Below, piece by piece: positions 5,962 to 14,241 of a DNA stretch of 32,886 nt. The notes beneath the pieces are model-generated. The model searched no databases. It was not told the DNA's origin and was given only the letters and a program-made list of their open reading frames with translations. This stretch comes from a virus. The first letter of the stretch is position 1. Each line of letters begins with the position of its first letter. The translations under genes were made by a program, and so were the position numbers. Location of the stretch: positions 1-32,886 of IMG/VR virus record IMGVR_UViG_3300031602_000015; one strand, given 5' to 3'.

Positions 5962-8200
5962 TCTGCATTCTCGCTATCTCAGAGTCAGACATGAACCTCA
6001 TTGCTTTGCGCTGGGCCTCTGCTCGCATACGCTCAGCCTCCGCTCGCTGCCTATCCATCATGTCAGCCATCTTCTCTTGATTGTCTAGCTCCTCACCCAT
6101 TGCTTGGGCGCTTGTCCTATCAATCGTTGCTCCAGCCTCTTGAGCCTTGATCTGAGTTTCCATGCGCTTAGTCTCAGCGTTGAATGAATCTATCTGGTTG
6201 TCAGCCTGATCGCCTTGCATCTGCGTCTGGAGCTTCTGAGCTTCCAGTTGTAGCTTCATCTGCTCGTTCTGAAGTTTCGCTTGCTCTATCTGCGCTCGGA
6301 GCATTTCAGCTTGAGCCTTCATCTGCTCAGCCTGAGCTAAGACCATATTAGGATCTTGCTGCTGATCTGTTGGCTGCTGCTGCGCTTCCATCATTTCGTC
6401 TTCGGTCATTTGATCTTGTGGTATCAGGCCAGACGCTATCATCTGTGCGCGCTTGCGATCAGAGATCTGCTGAGCTGAAGCAGTAGCCACGTTGTCCAGT
6501 AACACATCACCAGCGATCTGAAGAATAGTAGGATCAACCTTGGCAATCTCAATGATTGTTTCAATAGTCTCCTGTTGACGATTCTTGAAGCTCGCACCAG
6601 CCTTGACCTGTACGTCATAGTTGCCGACTGACAGATCATTAACAGTCACCACATCGCCTGTCTGTTGGTCTATGACTTTCTGATTGATGTCAGCAACATC
6701 ATAAGTATTGTCTTCCTTCAGCAGCCTTACAGTGCGCGCTGAGTCATAGATCTCTGGGATGGCAGCTACTAAGACGCGACCAGTAGCGCGGATGCCAAAT
6801 TCCAACGCCTTGAAGTATTTAATCGTAGAGTTATCGCCTTTGTTCTGTAGAGCATTAATCGCAACGCCAGACTGATTCTGTGGATTATCGCCCATGTTGC
6901 TGCTGAACATGCCAGATGCGTAGGTAATCATGCCTCTCATAGCCTCAGACATTGTGCGTAACGCTGGGTTGATCTGTGCGCCGCCTTGCTGCTGAGGCAC
7001 TTGCGGGAACTCTGGATCTACGTTGAAGAATTGCACCGGATCATGGTTGGTGTTGAGAGTCTGCAATGAATCCTCGTGGCCTGCCGCTTGTCCCATTGTC
7101 ATCCAATACTTAGACCTTGGTGCAAGGCTAGTCTCTGCTACCTCACGGCTAACTGAGTAGTTCAGCACTCGTTGTGAGTCCATGAGCTTTTCTACCAATC
7201 CCCAGAAGATAGTCTTGTTCTCAAATATCTTGTAGTTGGCGTAAATCGGAATCACCGGAATCATATTAAAGACTGTCTTTTTCTTTGCTTCTAACCAATC
7301 ACTAGCGTCAAATAACCGTGAACATACCTCTTTCTTGACGCGCTTACGCCTACGGGTTTCTGTCACTCCGATAGCTTTCAGTTCATCAGAGATCTTCTTG
7401 AAATCATCATTGACCTCATGCACCTGCCCGTTGGACATCATGACTAGCTCGCGCTCTTTCTCTTCGCAATACAGCAGCTCCCCTACGACTACGACCTCAG
7501 CTTTATCATAATACGCCTCGCCATCACGGCCTTCATCGACTGACTGACCAGATGCTTCAGGCCAGCGCCTGTCATACTCATCCTTGCCAATAGCATGCAG
7601 AACGAAGCAATACCGTGAATCAGACTTGTCTTGCTTCTCAGCCGCTGGATCAAACCAGACCCTATCAAGAGCATTACCGATAGGCTCAATGAACAGGTCT
7701 TGGTCAAAGCTATCCTGACTTACATACTTGTGAACAACGCGCCAAGCGCCGAACCCAGATGTAACCATGCTTCTGGCAGAATGACTGTAGACTTCTTTAG
7801 CATCAGACATAGACTCGATATTACGCACAATGCCAGAGTAGGTGTTGCTAATGTCCTTAGTGGAGTTGCCGCCAGCAGGCGAGACGTTTACATCAAACGA
7901 GGCTTGCTCTATCTCTGAGCAGACCTGATCAATTATCGGATTCACCATGTCAAAGCTGTAGCGTGGAGACTTGCTCTCACCAGCATTAGAATACCAATAC
8001 GGCTCCCATTGACCATCACGCTTATCTACAAACAACGCAGCCTCACGGCCATTGTCGCGCAGGTCTTGGTCTGCTGATTGAGAAGACGATAGCAAATTAA
8101 TAATATAATCGTGATCTTTGTACTTGGAGGAATCATAAGTATCCTCGCCGTACTCCTTCTTAGAGTCTTTCTCGTAAACGTAATTGTCTTTTTTAGCCAT
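5954..8200 (-). CDS. Portal protein, P22 gp1-like
   Basis: 748 residues, close to the 725 of P22 portal, far larger than siphophage portals. The core has portal-family features such as the acidic, aromatic N-terminal region with FVDKRDGQWEPYWYSNAGE, the WFDPAAEKQDKSDSRYCFVL segment and the MDSQRVLNYSVSREVAETSL helix. About the last 150 residues are an extended Gln/Met/Ala/Glu-rich coiled coil (EQMKAQAEMLRAQIEQAKLQ), matching the C-terminal barrel helices unique to P22-type portals that run into the capsid. It forms the dodecameric DNA gateway and docks the terminase. The start overlaps the end of the terminase gene by 8 nt; the next gene overlaps its end by 8 nt. Confidence 0.9.
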   Translation of the reverse strand: MAKKDNYVYEKDSKKEYGEDTYDSSKYKDHDYIINLLSSSQSADQDLRDNGREAALFVDKRDGQWEPYWYSNAGESKSPRYSFDMVNPIIDQVCSEIEQASFDVNVSPAGGNSTKDISNTYSGIVRNIESMSDAKEVYSHSARSMVTSGFGAWRVVHKYVSQDSFDQDLFIEPIGNALDRVWFDPAAEKQDKSDSRYCFVLHAIGKDEYDRRWPEASGQSVDEGRDGEAYYDKAEVVVVGELLYCEEKERELVMMSNGQVHEVNDDFKKISDELKAIGVTETRRRKRVKKEVCSRLFDASDWLEAKKKTVFNMIPVIPIYANYKIFENKTIFWGLVEKLMDSQRVLNYSVSREVAETSLAPRSKYWMTMGQAAGHEDSLQTLNTNHDPVQFFNVDPEFPQVPQQQGGAQINPALRTMSEAMRGMITYASGMFSSNMGDNPQNQSGVAINALQNKGDNSTIKYFKALEFGIRATGRVLVAAIPEIYDSARTVRLLKEDNTYDVADINQKVIDQQTGDVVTVNDLSVGNYDVQVKAGASFKNRQQETIETIIEIAKVDPTILQIAGDVLLDNVATASAQQISDRKRAQMIASGLIPQDQMTEDEMMEAQQQPTDQQQDPNMVLAQAEQMKAQAEMLRAQIEQAKLQNEQMKLQLEAQKLQTQMQGDQADNQIDSFNAETKRMETQIKAQEAGATIDRTSAQAMGEELDNQEKMADMMDRQRAEAERMRAEAQRKAMRFMSDSEIARMQNG

Positions 8201-9623
8201 GATTCTTCCAGCCTGAGAAGTTAAGAGTAACCTTCTGTTGATTAATTGCTTTGGGTGAATGGAGCGACATCATAAGTGCGTCACCCATGTTAGGACTCGG
8301 TAGCCGATAAGGAGGCTTAGCCATCTCTATCTTGCTTAGTATCTGTATCTTTCCAGCATTGTTTCGCTTGATGGGTATGCGGCAGACTTCAGCTCTAAGC
8401 TGATCTATCGTAGCTATCTCCGAAGACAGGCTGATCATATCCTCTGGATTCACATACTCGCCTTTCTCAACTGCGCGGTGAGTAGCCTCAAATCTATCTC
8501 TTAGCCGCCACCAGTATTGCGCTCGCTTGTTCTTGAAAGTCTCACGGTTAGTCTTGTTCCTCTGTGTACCGCCTCTTGTATACGGCAGCTCTGGATCTTC
8601 AGCAGCCTCTGAGCCTTTGAACATAGAGTATGTGATGCCATTCTTTCCTGAGAGCGCCTGATCTACCTGACGCTTTAGAGAAACACCTAAGCCGTCAGCG
8701 TCCCAGATGAAGTGATCAGCGTTAGCTTTGAGAGCTTTGTCCAGCGCCCAATCCATACCTTCACCAGCATCACCTGTCACCATTTCACACACATCTAGGA
8801 TGACGTTGCCATGTCTAAGCGTGAAGCCTTTACTGTCACCGCCTTCATCCGAAGGATCATGAGACGCAATTATAGCGCCTTCTGCCTTCCAGCCTAGCTT
8901 GATGTGGGCATCCACTGCCGACAAATACCACTCAACCGGAATGATGGAGTCAGCATTCTCGTCATACGTCTCGCCTTCCCAGACATGAGCGTAGAGAGCT
9001 GGTGACATATGCGCTTGGTCATATAGGCGCTCTTGCTCTAAGACTTCTGGGAAAGCTGGATTGTCGCTATGGTTCATCCAGACAATCGTGTGATGCTCGT
9101 CTTCGTAGACACCATCACGCCGCAACTCTTTCTCAAACGGCTTAACGAATCGCAAATAGAATGGATCAGCCGCTGACCTTGGGTTAGCTGCCATCCAAAT
9201 TTCTGAGCCTGCCGTCCTGAGCGTAGGAGTAAGAGCCTTGAGGCTGGCCTCTGAGATTGTCTGGCTCTCGTCCACAAACACTCTGGAGAATCCATGATAG
9301 GACTTAACGCTCTCCGGTGATCTGGCAAGACCGATATACTTAAACGCAGTCTCACCACCGTAGCGGATCTCGTTGCGCTGTATCTCAAAGCCTTTCAAGT
9401 CTAGCCGTTCTATCTCAGCACAGAGCAGCGTGTGAATGGAGTCATCAATGCTGGCTTGGAACTCACGAGCGCAGAGTGTCTTGATGCCTTGCATCTGAGC
9501 AGCCTGTAGGCACAGATCACCCATTGTCATGCTCTTCCCGCTGCCTCTGCCTCCTATGCAAATCTTGTATCGCTTAGGTGGCAAGAAAGAAAGCATCTTC
9601 TTGGGGATCTTCATCTTGGGCAT
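8193..9623 (-). CDS. Terminase large subunit (packaging ATPase-nuclease)
   Basis: 476 residues, with both expected modules. ATPase: Walker A GGRGSGKS (24-31), Walker B plus catalytic Glu VFVDE (115-119), then a coupling-type segment MAANPRS near 144-150. Nuclease: acidic residues in ASHDPSDEGGDS (253-264), WDADGLG (307-313) and NMGDALMM near residue 445, the usual RNase H-like metal-binding set. Terminase translocates DNA into the procapsid through the portal and cuts it. Similarity of both motif spacing and neighbours points to the P22 gp2 type, implying headful packaging and circularly permuted ends, which agrees with the overlapping contig ends. Start at ATG 9623 with AAGG about 15 nt upstream; ATG 9614 is an alternative. 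Confidence 0.93.
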   Translation of the reverse strand: MPKMKIPKKMLSFLPPKRYKICIGGRGSGKSMTMGDLCLQAAQMQGIKTLCAREFQASIDDSIHTLLCAEIERLDLKGFEIQRNEIRYGGETAFKYIGLARSPESVKSYHGFSRVFVDESQTISEASLKALTPTLRTAGSEIWMAANPRSAADPFYLRFVKPFEKELRRDGVYEDEHHTIVWMNHSDNPAFPEVLEQERLYDQAHMSPALYAHVWEGETYDENADSIIPVEWYLSAVDAHIKLGWKAEGAIIASHDPSDEGGDSKGFTLRHGNVILDVCEMVTGDAGEGMDWALDKALKANADHFIWDADGLGVSLKRQVDQALSGKNGITYSMFKGSEAAEDPELPYTRGGTQRNKTNRETFKNKRAQYWWRLRDRFEATHRAVEKGEYVNPEDMISLSSEIATIDQLRAEVCRIPIKRNNAGKIQILSKIEMAKPPYRLPSPNMGDALMMSLHSPKAINQQKVTLNFSGWKNHG

Positions 9624-9638
9624 GATTGATGACTCGCC

Positions 9639-9968
9639 TTATTCAAATGTAGCCGTGTCTGAAGCTGGTGGCCTAAACGCTTTAAACTTCTTGGTCTTGT
9701 AGCCTCCAGACGCATACCGCAACGCTTCTGCTTTATCTTTCATCTTGAGGAAGTTATTGGTCTTTAGAGCAGAATCCATAGCTTTGCTATTATCTTCAAA
9801 TTCCTTCAGCTTACCGCCAATCAGTTGAATGGTAGGAAAGACGTACCAGTTACCATCTTCATCTGTCTCTGCAGCCATCCGGTGAGATGAGACGCTACCA
9901 TCTGAGTTCTTGATGTAAGGATAATTCTCAGGATTGTTAATCCTATCGATGAATTCTGGTTCAGCCAT
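9639..9968 (-). CDS. Conserved phage protein of unknown function, 109 aa
   Basis: Acidic and polar, beginning MAEPEFIDRINNPENYPYIK and carrying HRMAAETDEDGNWYVFPTIQ in the middle and LRYASGGYKTKKFKAF near the end. I recall similar proteins next to terminase or portal genes in podoviruses, but no function. No membrane segment. It sits between a 47-residue gene (TAATG overlap at 9968) and terminase (15-nt gap), so it is co-expressed with packaging genes. It ends TATFE, one of several T-F/Y-E endings in this genome. Could be a packaging accessory or minor virion protein; inference only. Confidence 0.75.
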   Translation of the reverse strand: MAEPEFIDRINNPENYPYIKNSDGSVSSHRMAAETDEDGNWYVFPTIQLIGGKLKEFEDNSKAMDSALKTNNFLKMKDKAEALRYASGGYKTKKFKAFRPPASDTATFE

Positions 9969-10111
9969 TATTCGTAAGTAGCCTTGTTTTTCTTCTTCTT
10001 GGCTTTCGATAAGGCTATGGCTATAGCAGTTTGTTGGTTTTTTCCTGCCGCCATCTCAGTTCTAATGTTCTTGGAGATAGTCTTCTTACTCTTGCCTTTT
10101 TGTAGTGGCAT
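9968..10111 (-). CDS. Small basic protein, 47 aa (MPLQKGKSKKTISKNI type)
   Basis: ATG 10111 to TAA 9968. The protein starts MPLQKGKSKKTISKNIRTEM and continues with a helical, Ala/Lys-rich part (QTAIAIALSKAKKKKNK), ending ATYE. Small proteins with this N-terminal pattern are frequent in phage genomes near packaging or structural genes, with no established function that I can name. Both junctions are one-base TAATG overlaps with neighbours, which argues strongly for translation. The strong positive charge suits nucleic-acid or capsid binding (inference). Confidence 0.75.
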   Translation of the reverse strand: MPLQKGKSKKTISKNIRTEMAAGKNQQTAIAIALSKAKKKKNKATYE

Positions 10112-10476
10112 TATTCCATCACCTCAATAGTCCAGTGAGTATCAACATCGTGCTGAATTGCTGCGCCGTCAGCGCCTGTATGCTCTGTCCTGCTCTTCTC
10201 TGTCCAGCCAAGCGTCTGGCTTAGGTAGAGCTTCAGGCTTGGGAAATCCTTATCAAGAATAGCTTTGTCGCGCAGTGTCTTGGCGGCTAGTACACCATCC
10301 TTGTATCTGGCTCTAGTATAAGCGGTAAAAACTCGCTCATCTCTTTTGAAAATGTCTCGTAAGGTCTTGGAAGTTATAGAGAAATATTCAGCAAGCTGAT
10401 CCTGTGTTATTACCGGAGCAAGCTCTTTGATCTCTTCTATCTCTTCGTCTGTAAAAACTCGCTCAGGTCTAGCCAT
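10111..10476 (-). CDS. Small terminase-like / HTH DNA-binding protein
   Basis: 121 residues. The N-terminal half reads as a helix-turn-helix (DEEIEEIKELAPVITQDQLA, then EYFSITSKTLRDIFKRDE), with a helical middle (ARYKDGVLAAKTLRDKAIL) and the LKLYLSQTLGWTEKSR segment typical of phage small terminase and related HTH proteins, where KTRLGWxE-like motifs are common. Expected role: recognise the packaging site and load terminase. It lies two genes upstream of the large subunit, in the same unit. It overlaps its upstream gene by one base (TAATG at 10476). A regulatory DNA-binding protein is the alternative. Confidence 0.65.
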   Translation of the reverse strand: MARPERVFTDEEIEEIKELAPVITQDQLAEYFSITSKTLRDIFKRDERVFTAYTRARYKDGVLAAKTLRDKAILDKDFPSLKLYLSQTLGWTEKSRTEHTGADGAAIQHDVDTHWTIEVME

Positions 10477-10928
10477 TAGAGGAAACCATCCGTCTCAATT
10501 TGAATAATAGTTTGAGGAATATCGAGCGCAGTCCTTAGCTCTCGTCTAGCCATCGCTGCCACATACTCCTTGTGATCTTTATACCTGATCTTCTTGCCTT
10601 TAGACTTATCTGTGTCATAGATCAAAATGTAAAGATCGTCATCCTCTACTGATTTGGTTAGTAGATAATTACGATCTGGAGTGAAATCCTTGCTTTGCTC
10701 AAACAAGTCTCGCACTTTGAGTCCTATAGATTCTACCACACTATCACCTTTTGCGCCGCAAGAAAAACAATAGAACAGTAGCTTCTGACCTTCTGGAGTA
10801 TCAACAAGCGTGACTGACATCGAAGGATTAGTATCATCGTGTACAGGACAACAGGCAGTCCACTTGTTAGTTCCTAACTGTCTGAGCTTGTCTAGCCTAT
10901 CCAATACTGGCGCATACCATTCCATCAT
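10476..10928 (-). CDS. Primase zinc-binding (CHC2-like) domain protein, no catalytic domain
   Basis: 150 residues from ATG 10928, whose ATGA overlaps the stop codon of the helicase gene; ATG 10943 is an alternative start with no better ribosome site. Zinc ligands appear as WTACCPVHDDTNPSM (Cys26 or Cys27, His30) and FYCFSCGAKGD (Cys54, Cys57), the CHC2 pattern of DnaG and phage primases. After that domain there is only a charged tail; the protein is far too short for a TOPRIM or primase-polymerase catalytic domain. With the helicase directly upstream, the pair may act in replication initiation, recruiting the host primase, or binding template DNA. Function beyond zinc binding is inferred. Confidence 0.75.
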   Translation of the reverse strand: MMEWYAPVLDRLDKLRQLGTNKWTACCPVHDDTNPSMSVTLVDTPEGQKLLFYCFSCGAKGDSVVESIGLKVRDLFEQSKDFTPDRNYLLTKSVEDDDLYILIYDTDKSKGKKIRYKDHKEYVAAMARRELRTALDIPQTIIQIETDGFL

Positions 10929-12430
10929 AGTCTCTTGCTCCATGCGATCTGGCGGCTCTTAATCCAGCTCAGAGCTTCTGGGATTGGCTCTCGTCCTATC
11001 TGCTTCAAACCGTTAGGAGCGCAAGAGAAAGCATCTATATACTTATGGTAAGCCCAGCCTTTCTTGTAGTTATGCTGATACCCGTAATGTAGAAGAGACG
11101 AGTACCATTCTTGCTTCTCCTTTTTGGTGAGTGTCTTGCGCCTTGTCTCAGCAGGAGACAGGTTCTCAGCCTTTACGAGCTGTGTGCCATCATCCTTGAG
11201 AGTTGGCGTACCAATAGGCAGCTCCCAGCCACATTTGCATCTCAGGCCAGTGAAGGCTCCTGAACACTGCTTGCAGTTGTGAACCACTGGCTCCTTCTCC
11301 TCCTTCTTGACCTGCTTGCGCTCATCATAATTCCTGTCACCAGAGTGAAGATCTTCAGGCACAAAAGTCTCAGGATACGAGCCGAAGTGAGCGAGATTGC
11401 CAGCATGATCTAAGACTATAGCTCGCTCCTTATTTGGATGGATGCGCCAGATGCGTCCAATGCGCTGAATCCAAGTGGTAAGGCTGCGAGTCTTGTAGCA
11501 GTCAATGCAAATCTCAACACCGCTATCATCCCAGCCAGTATTCAAGAGCCTGCTGTTAATCATCACCTTGTAAACACCATCTTCAAAGTCTTGGTACTTC
11601 AGATCTCTCGTGACCTGATCATCATAACCATCAATGTGTACTGCTATCTCTTGGCCCAGTGTCTCGTTGAATCGATCTACTAAGCTCTTGCTGTACGCTA
11701 TGGATGGAGCAAAACATACAGCTCGCTTGGTCAGGCCGTCAGAGTGCTTGACGTAGTTCGATACTATGTCACCAGCCAGTGTGTCATCCTCTGCCATCCG
11801 ACTTCCTAGCGCCTCTGGATCATAATCACGATTACCAGTAGATGAGCCTTTTAGCTTCACATCACTAAAGTCAGCAGTCCTGCCGTGGTAGTAGTCAGTC
11901 GGACAAAGCCAGCCTTCATCTATCAAGTCTTGTGGAGTCGTTGTCACTATAAGATCTTGCCATAAGCCTTCTGCTCCCATACCTCGACTGTACGGAGTAG
12001 CAGTAAGGCCAATGTATACGAGGTTGTTAAAACGCTTCATTTGGTTGAGCAGACCTTTGTACATCTGATGAGCTTCATCGATTATCGCAATGTCATAAGT
12101 GAATTGATTTCGCCTGATCGCTGTAGCTGTACTTACGATTTGGATATTCTCTTGCGGATTGTACCGAGTGTCATCTGCTTGAAGCACTGAGTAGCTTGCT
12201 CCAAGAGAATCAAACGTGGCTGTAGTCTGGCTCAGCAACTTCAATCTATCGCAGAAGAAGGCTACCTTCTTGCCTTTAGCTGCCGCATTGACAGCTATGT
12301 AAGCAGCTATATGTGTCTTTCCCATAGAGCAAGGAGCTGAAAGGATCACTCTCTTGTTGCCAGCTCGCAGACTATCGCGCAGAGCGTCAACAGCGGTGAT
12401 TTGATGAGGTCTAAGGATTAAGCTGGTCAT
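10925..12430 (-). CDS. SF2 DEAD/DEAH-box helicase
   Basis: 501 residues from ATG 12430, chosen because GGAG lies just upstream; an in-frame start at 12457 is possible. Motifs in order: Q-like RPHQ (7-10), Walker A SAPCSMGKT (31-39), DEAH in IIDEAHQ (116-122), TATP (143-146), and C-terminal-domain motifs MINSRLLNTGWDD and WIQRIGRIWR. This is the RecA-like core shared by UvrB/RecG/phage-replication SF2 enzymes. After the core comes a zinc ribbon (NCKQCSGAF, then RCKCGWELP) and a basic Trp-rich tail. Such proteins in podoviruses serve in origin melting, branch migration or recombination-dependent replication. It is the only helicase here; coupling to the primase zinc-finger gene suggests replication. 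Confidence 0.88.
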   Translation of the reverse strand: MTSLILRPHQITAVDALRDSLRAGNKRVILSAPCSMGKTHIAAYIAVNAAAKGKKVAFFCDRLKLLSQTTATFDSLGASYSVLQADDTRYNPQENIQIVSTATAIRRNQFTYDIAIIDEAHQMYKGLLNQMKRFNNLVYIGLTATPYSRGMGAEGLWQDLIVTTTPQDLIDEGWLCPTDYYHGRTADFSDVKLKGSSTGNRDYDPEALGSRMAEDDTLAGDIVSNYVKHSDGLTKRAVCFAPSIAYSKSLVDRFNETLGQEIAVHIDGYDDQVTRDLKYQDFEDGVYKVMINSRLLNTGWDDSGVEICIDCYKTRSLTTWIQRIGRIWRIHPNKERAIVLDHAGNLAHFGSYPETFVPEDLHSGDRNYDERKQVKKEEKEPVVHNCKQCSGAFTGLRCKCGWELPIGTPTLKDDGTQLVKAENLSPAETRRKTLTKKEKQEWYSSLLHYGYQHNYKKGWAYHKYIDAFSCAPNGLKQIGREPIPEALSWIKSRQIAWSKRL

Positions 12431-12647
12431 TTGGCTCCAACTCCTTGCAGACATCATTGTAGATGCCTTTGTAGTCAGGATGACCGTAATCGCTAGATCC
12501 GTCTGTCATTTGGTGAGTGTCCCAGATCACAACGTCTGAGCAGTAGCGAAATTCCGCAGCAATTAGATCCTGCTTGTCAGCTTTACTCACAACAAGAAAC
12601 GCTCCAAAAATCAAAAACATTAAAAATCCAGCTTTTCGATTTGTCAC
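12411..12647 (-). CDS. Small N-terminally anchored or secreted protein, 78 aa
   Basis: Starts at GTG 12647, which overlaps the TGA of the upstream gene (GTGA) and has AAGGAG 8 nt upstream. A short basic N-terminus (MTNRKAG) is followed by a hydrophobic segment FLMFLIFGAFLVVSKAD, then a polar acidic domain with DGSSDYGHPDYKGIYNDVCK. This is a single membrane anchor or signal peptide with the remainder likely outside the cytoplasm. No family recognised. Early leftward expression could suit a host-membrane or superinfection-exclusion function, but that is speculation. The end overlaps the helicase start by 20 nt. Confidence 0.7.
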   Translation of the reverse strand: MTNRKAGFLMFLIFGAFLVVSKADKQDLIAAEFRYCSDVVIWDTHQMTDGSSDYGHPDYKGIYNDVCKELEPNDQLNP

Positions 12648-12799
12648 TTGTCGTTCTCCTTATCATCTTTTATTGATGCTGCTCTGTAAGCCTTTTCAAA
12701 ATCTGAATTCCAATGTTCATTGTGTGTTTTTTTAAATTCTTCAATTTGTTTAGATGTAAGTGGCTTTTTCATTTCTTCTATGATTTCTGATAATTTCAT
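12644..12799 (-). CDS. Small charged protein, 51 aa
   Basis: ATG 12799 directly follows the TAA of the 126-residue gene, and its TGA overlaps the GTG start of the next gene. The product begins MKLSEIIEEMKKPLTSKQIE and ends KDDKENDK; it is helical, rich in Lys and Glu, with no Cys and no membrane segment. The stop region carries the ribosome site of the following gene, as expected in a tight operon. No family recognised; possibly a small host-takeover protein. Confidence 0.65.
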   Translation of the reverse strand: MKLSEIIEEMKKPLTSKQIEEFKKTHNEHWNSDFEKAYRAASIKDDKENDK

Positions 12800-13180
12800 T
12801 TAAAAAGAACTCCTAGAAACGCCATATTCTTCGTAATAATCAAGCGGAGGCGGATTAAAGATGTCGCAATAGCGATTCCAGATTCTTTCCTCAATACCTT
12901 CTAAGATAAGATCTTTTGCTTTTTGATATGACTTATCGTACTTCAGGAAGAAGCTGTCGTGTCCCATCAGGCCAGCAAAAGCTTTTGCCATATCTGCCTG
13001 AAACTGGTCAAATTCAGCACAGGTCATATCTTCTGCTATCAGCTCATCGAGCGAGCCATTGTCTTCGATGTAAGCTACCGTTAAAAGATCCTTGTGAGCA
13101 GATGTAAGCTCAACGCAACGATCCTCTGCATTTACCATCTCTTCCACGTTGCCATTAATTACTGTTACTAAAGATTCCAT
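12800..13180 (-). CDS. Unknown acidic early protein, 126 aa
   Basis: Acidic, helical protein (MESLVTVINGNVEEMVNAED start) with aromatic C-terminal part (NRYCDIFNPPPLDYYEEYG). No motif recognised. ATG 13180 has AGAGGA 8 nt upstream, and a good sigma70-like promoter sits 48 nt further upstream (13228-13255), so this gene opens a separately promoted segment of the leftward unit. High acidity and early expression are features seen in phage proteins that bind host enzymes or mimic DNA, but nothing here shows which. Confidence 0.75.
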   Translation of the reverse strand: MESLVTVINGNVEEMVNAEDRCVELTSAHKDLLTVAYIEDNGSLDELIAEDMTCAEFDQFQADMAKAFAGLMGHDSFFLKYDKSYQKAKDLILEGIEERIWNRYCDIFNPPPLDYYEEYGVSRSSF

Positions 13181-13227
13181 TATTATTCCTCTAGTTGAAA
13201 AAAAACATTTCTTCCTTCAATACCTGT

Positions 13228-13255
13228 AGTATACAGACACCTACACTTATATCAA
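13228..13255 (-). promoter_or_regulatory. Sigma70-like promoter inside the leftward unit
   Basis: Minus-strand TTGATA (13250-13255) and TATACT (13228-13233) are separated by 16 nt; each box differs from consensus at one position. Predicted start near 13221 gives a leader of about 40 nt to the AGAGGA site of the gene at 13180. It sits in a 91-bp gap, the only sizeable gap between 14195 and 12411. Confidence 0.7.
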
Positions 13256-13271
13256 CTTTATTCCACTATCT

Positions 13272-13526
13272 TTAGATAAATAACAACCACTCATCTGGAT
13301 GCTCGCTCATGTCCATGCCAGCCTTGATAAGCTCCATCCTTTCTGGAGTCTCTACCACAGGCGCTGTGCAAGGTTTTGGGTTGGCTTGGAACATACCGCA
13401 GCCGTTGATCTTGAATAGAGCGGCAGACTCCTTGTAGCTGCCTTCTGGAGCATCGTTCTCCGTTGGCTCGTGGAATGCGTCCTGATCTTGAGGCTCGCCG
13501 CAGTGTGGGCAATAGACATTAAACAT
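13272..13526 (-). CDS. Small zinc-ribbon-like protein, 84 aa
   Basis: ATG 13526 has a strong AAGGAG 7 nt upstream. The N-terminus YCPHCGEPQDQDAF holds a CxxC pair, and a second cysteine group appears in KINGCGMFQANPKPC, enough for one zinc site. The remainder is acidic, ending EHPDEWLLFI. No enzyme motif. Zinc-ribbon small proteins of this type are common in early phage regions and often bind nucleic acid or transcription proteins; function is unknown. A GC-rich hairpin (13542-13555) lies just upstream of the ribosome site. Confidence 0.7.
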   Translation of the reverse strand: MFNVYCPHCGEPQDQDAFHEPTENDAPEGSYKESAALFKINGCGMFQANPKPCTAPVVETPERMELIKAGMDMSEHPDEWLLFI

Positions 13527-13541
13527 ATTGATTCTCCTTAT

Positions 13542-13555
13542 GCCCCCGCAGGGGC
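13542..13555 (-). repeat. GC-rich hairpin before an early gene
   Basis: GCCCC and GGGGC flank a 4-nt loop in the 39-bp gap between two early genes. There is no following T-run, so termination is unlikely; it may stabilise the mRNA end or mark a processing point. The AAGGAG of the next gene starts shortly after it in the minus direction. Confidence 0.5.
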
Positions 13556-13565
13556 TGTGATTGGT

Positions 13566-14195
13566 TTAAACTGCGGTTGTCCAGTAAACGCCATGTTCAC
13601 GACTATAGTTACCAATGCTGCGAATTCTTGTTTTGATTCCTTGATCTTTTAGTGTCTCTGAGAAAGCGAAAGCATCTCTGTAGCAATCAAATGTTTCTCT
13701 GTTTTTCTTCTCAGCTTTGACCGGAAAAAGATCAGTACCAAGGATCGCCGTAGCTCGCACCTTCATGTCTTCGCAATGAGCCAGCAGACCTGTTGCTCTG
13801 CGATGAATAGTGTATGTGAGATAAGTTTCAACAGCTTCTGCAAAATTCGTAGACGTCACGTTTTCAGCAGCTTTGTTGTAGTCTTCCTCGTTCATCATTC
13901 TTTTTTCTCGATAAGAACTGAAAGCGCCATTTAATATCAACACACTGACTGGAACTTTCACGATGTCGGCAGCAGTTTTGGCTAATTCGAAAGTGGCTTG
14001 CTCTTCCCAGCGTTCAATAGTGTCATCGAGATGTTCACGAGATATTTGAAGAGGCTGATATCCTGCGCCTCTGCAAGTGCCGCTGAAAAATCCATAATCG
14101 ACTGTATACCCATGCTTAGCAATCTCACCTGTTCTAACATTGATGGCGTGTTCGCGACCGCATAATTGGCAAGTTCCTGTGTGTGTGTGAGCCAT
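13566..14195 (-). CDS. First leftward early protein, 209 aa, Cys-containing, unknown
   Basis: Start set at ATG 14195: GGAGAT lies 5 nt upstream, and the longer frame back to 14243 would begin inside the -10 box of the promoter. The N-terminus has CQLCGREHAINVRTGEIAKH, with Cys9-x2-Cys12, and Cys41 in GTCRGAGYQPL. Phage proteins with this C-x2-C, then HGY, then CxGxGY arrangement are common and uncharacterised. The middle and C-terminal parts are helical with Lys/Arg (KVRATAILGTDLFPVKAEKK). As the first gene after the promoter it should be expressed early. No enzyme signature seen. Confidence 0.75.
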   Translation of the reverse strand: MAHTHTGTCQLCGREHAINVRTGEIAKHGYTVDYGFFSGTCRGAGYQPLQISREHLDDTIERWEEQATFELAKTAADIVKVPVSVLILNGAFSSYREKRMMNEEDYNKAAENVTSTNFAEAVETYLTYTIHRRATGLLAHCEDMKVRATAILGTDLFPVKAEKKNRETFDCYRDAFAFSETLKDQGIKTRIRSIGNYSREHGVYWTTAV

Positions 14196-14241
14196 TTTGT
14201 ATCTCCATTGTTGAGAAGCGTTTTGCCTCTCCATGACCACC

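Noticed and set aside
7489-7707. Frames opposite to or out of phase with the portal, terminase and lysozyme genes
   Set aside because: They lack ribosome sites and are fully contained in genes with clear family motifs.
12065-12071. CTGATGA, the catalytic core word of hammerhead ribozymes
   Set aside because: It lies within helicase codons, and the needed GAAA and three-helix arrangement are missing.
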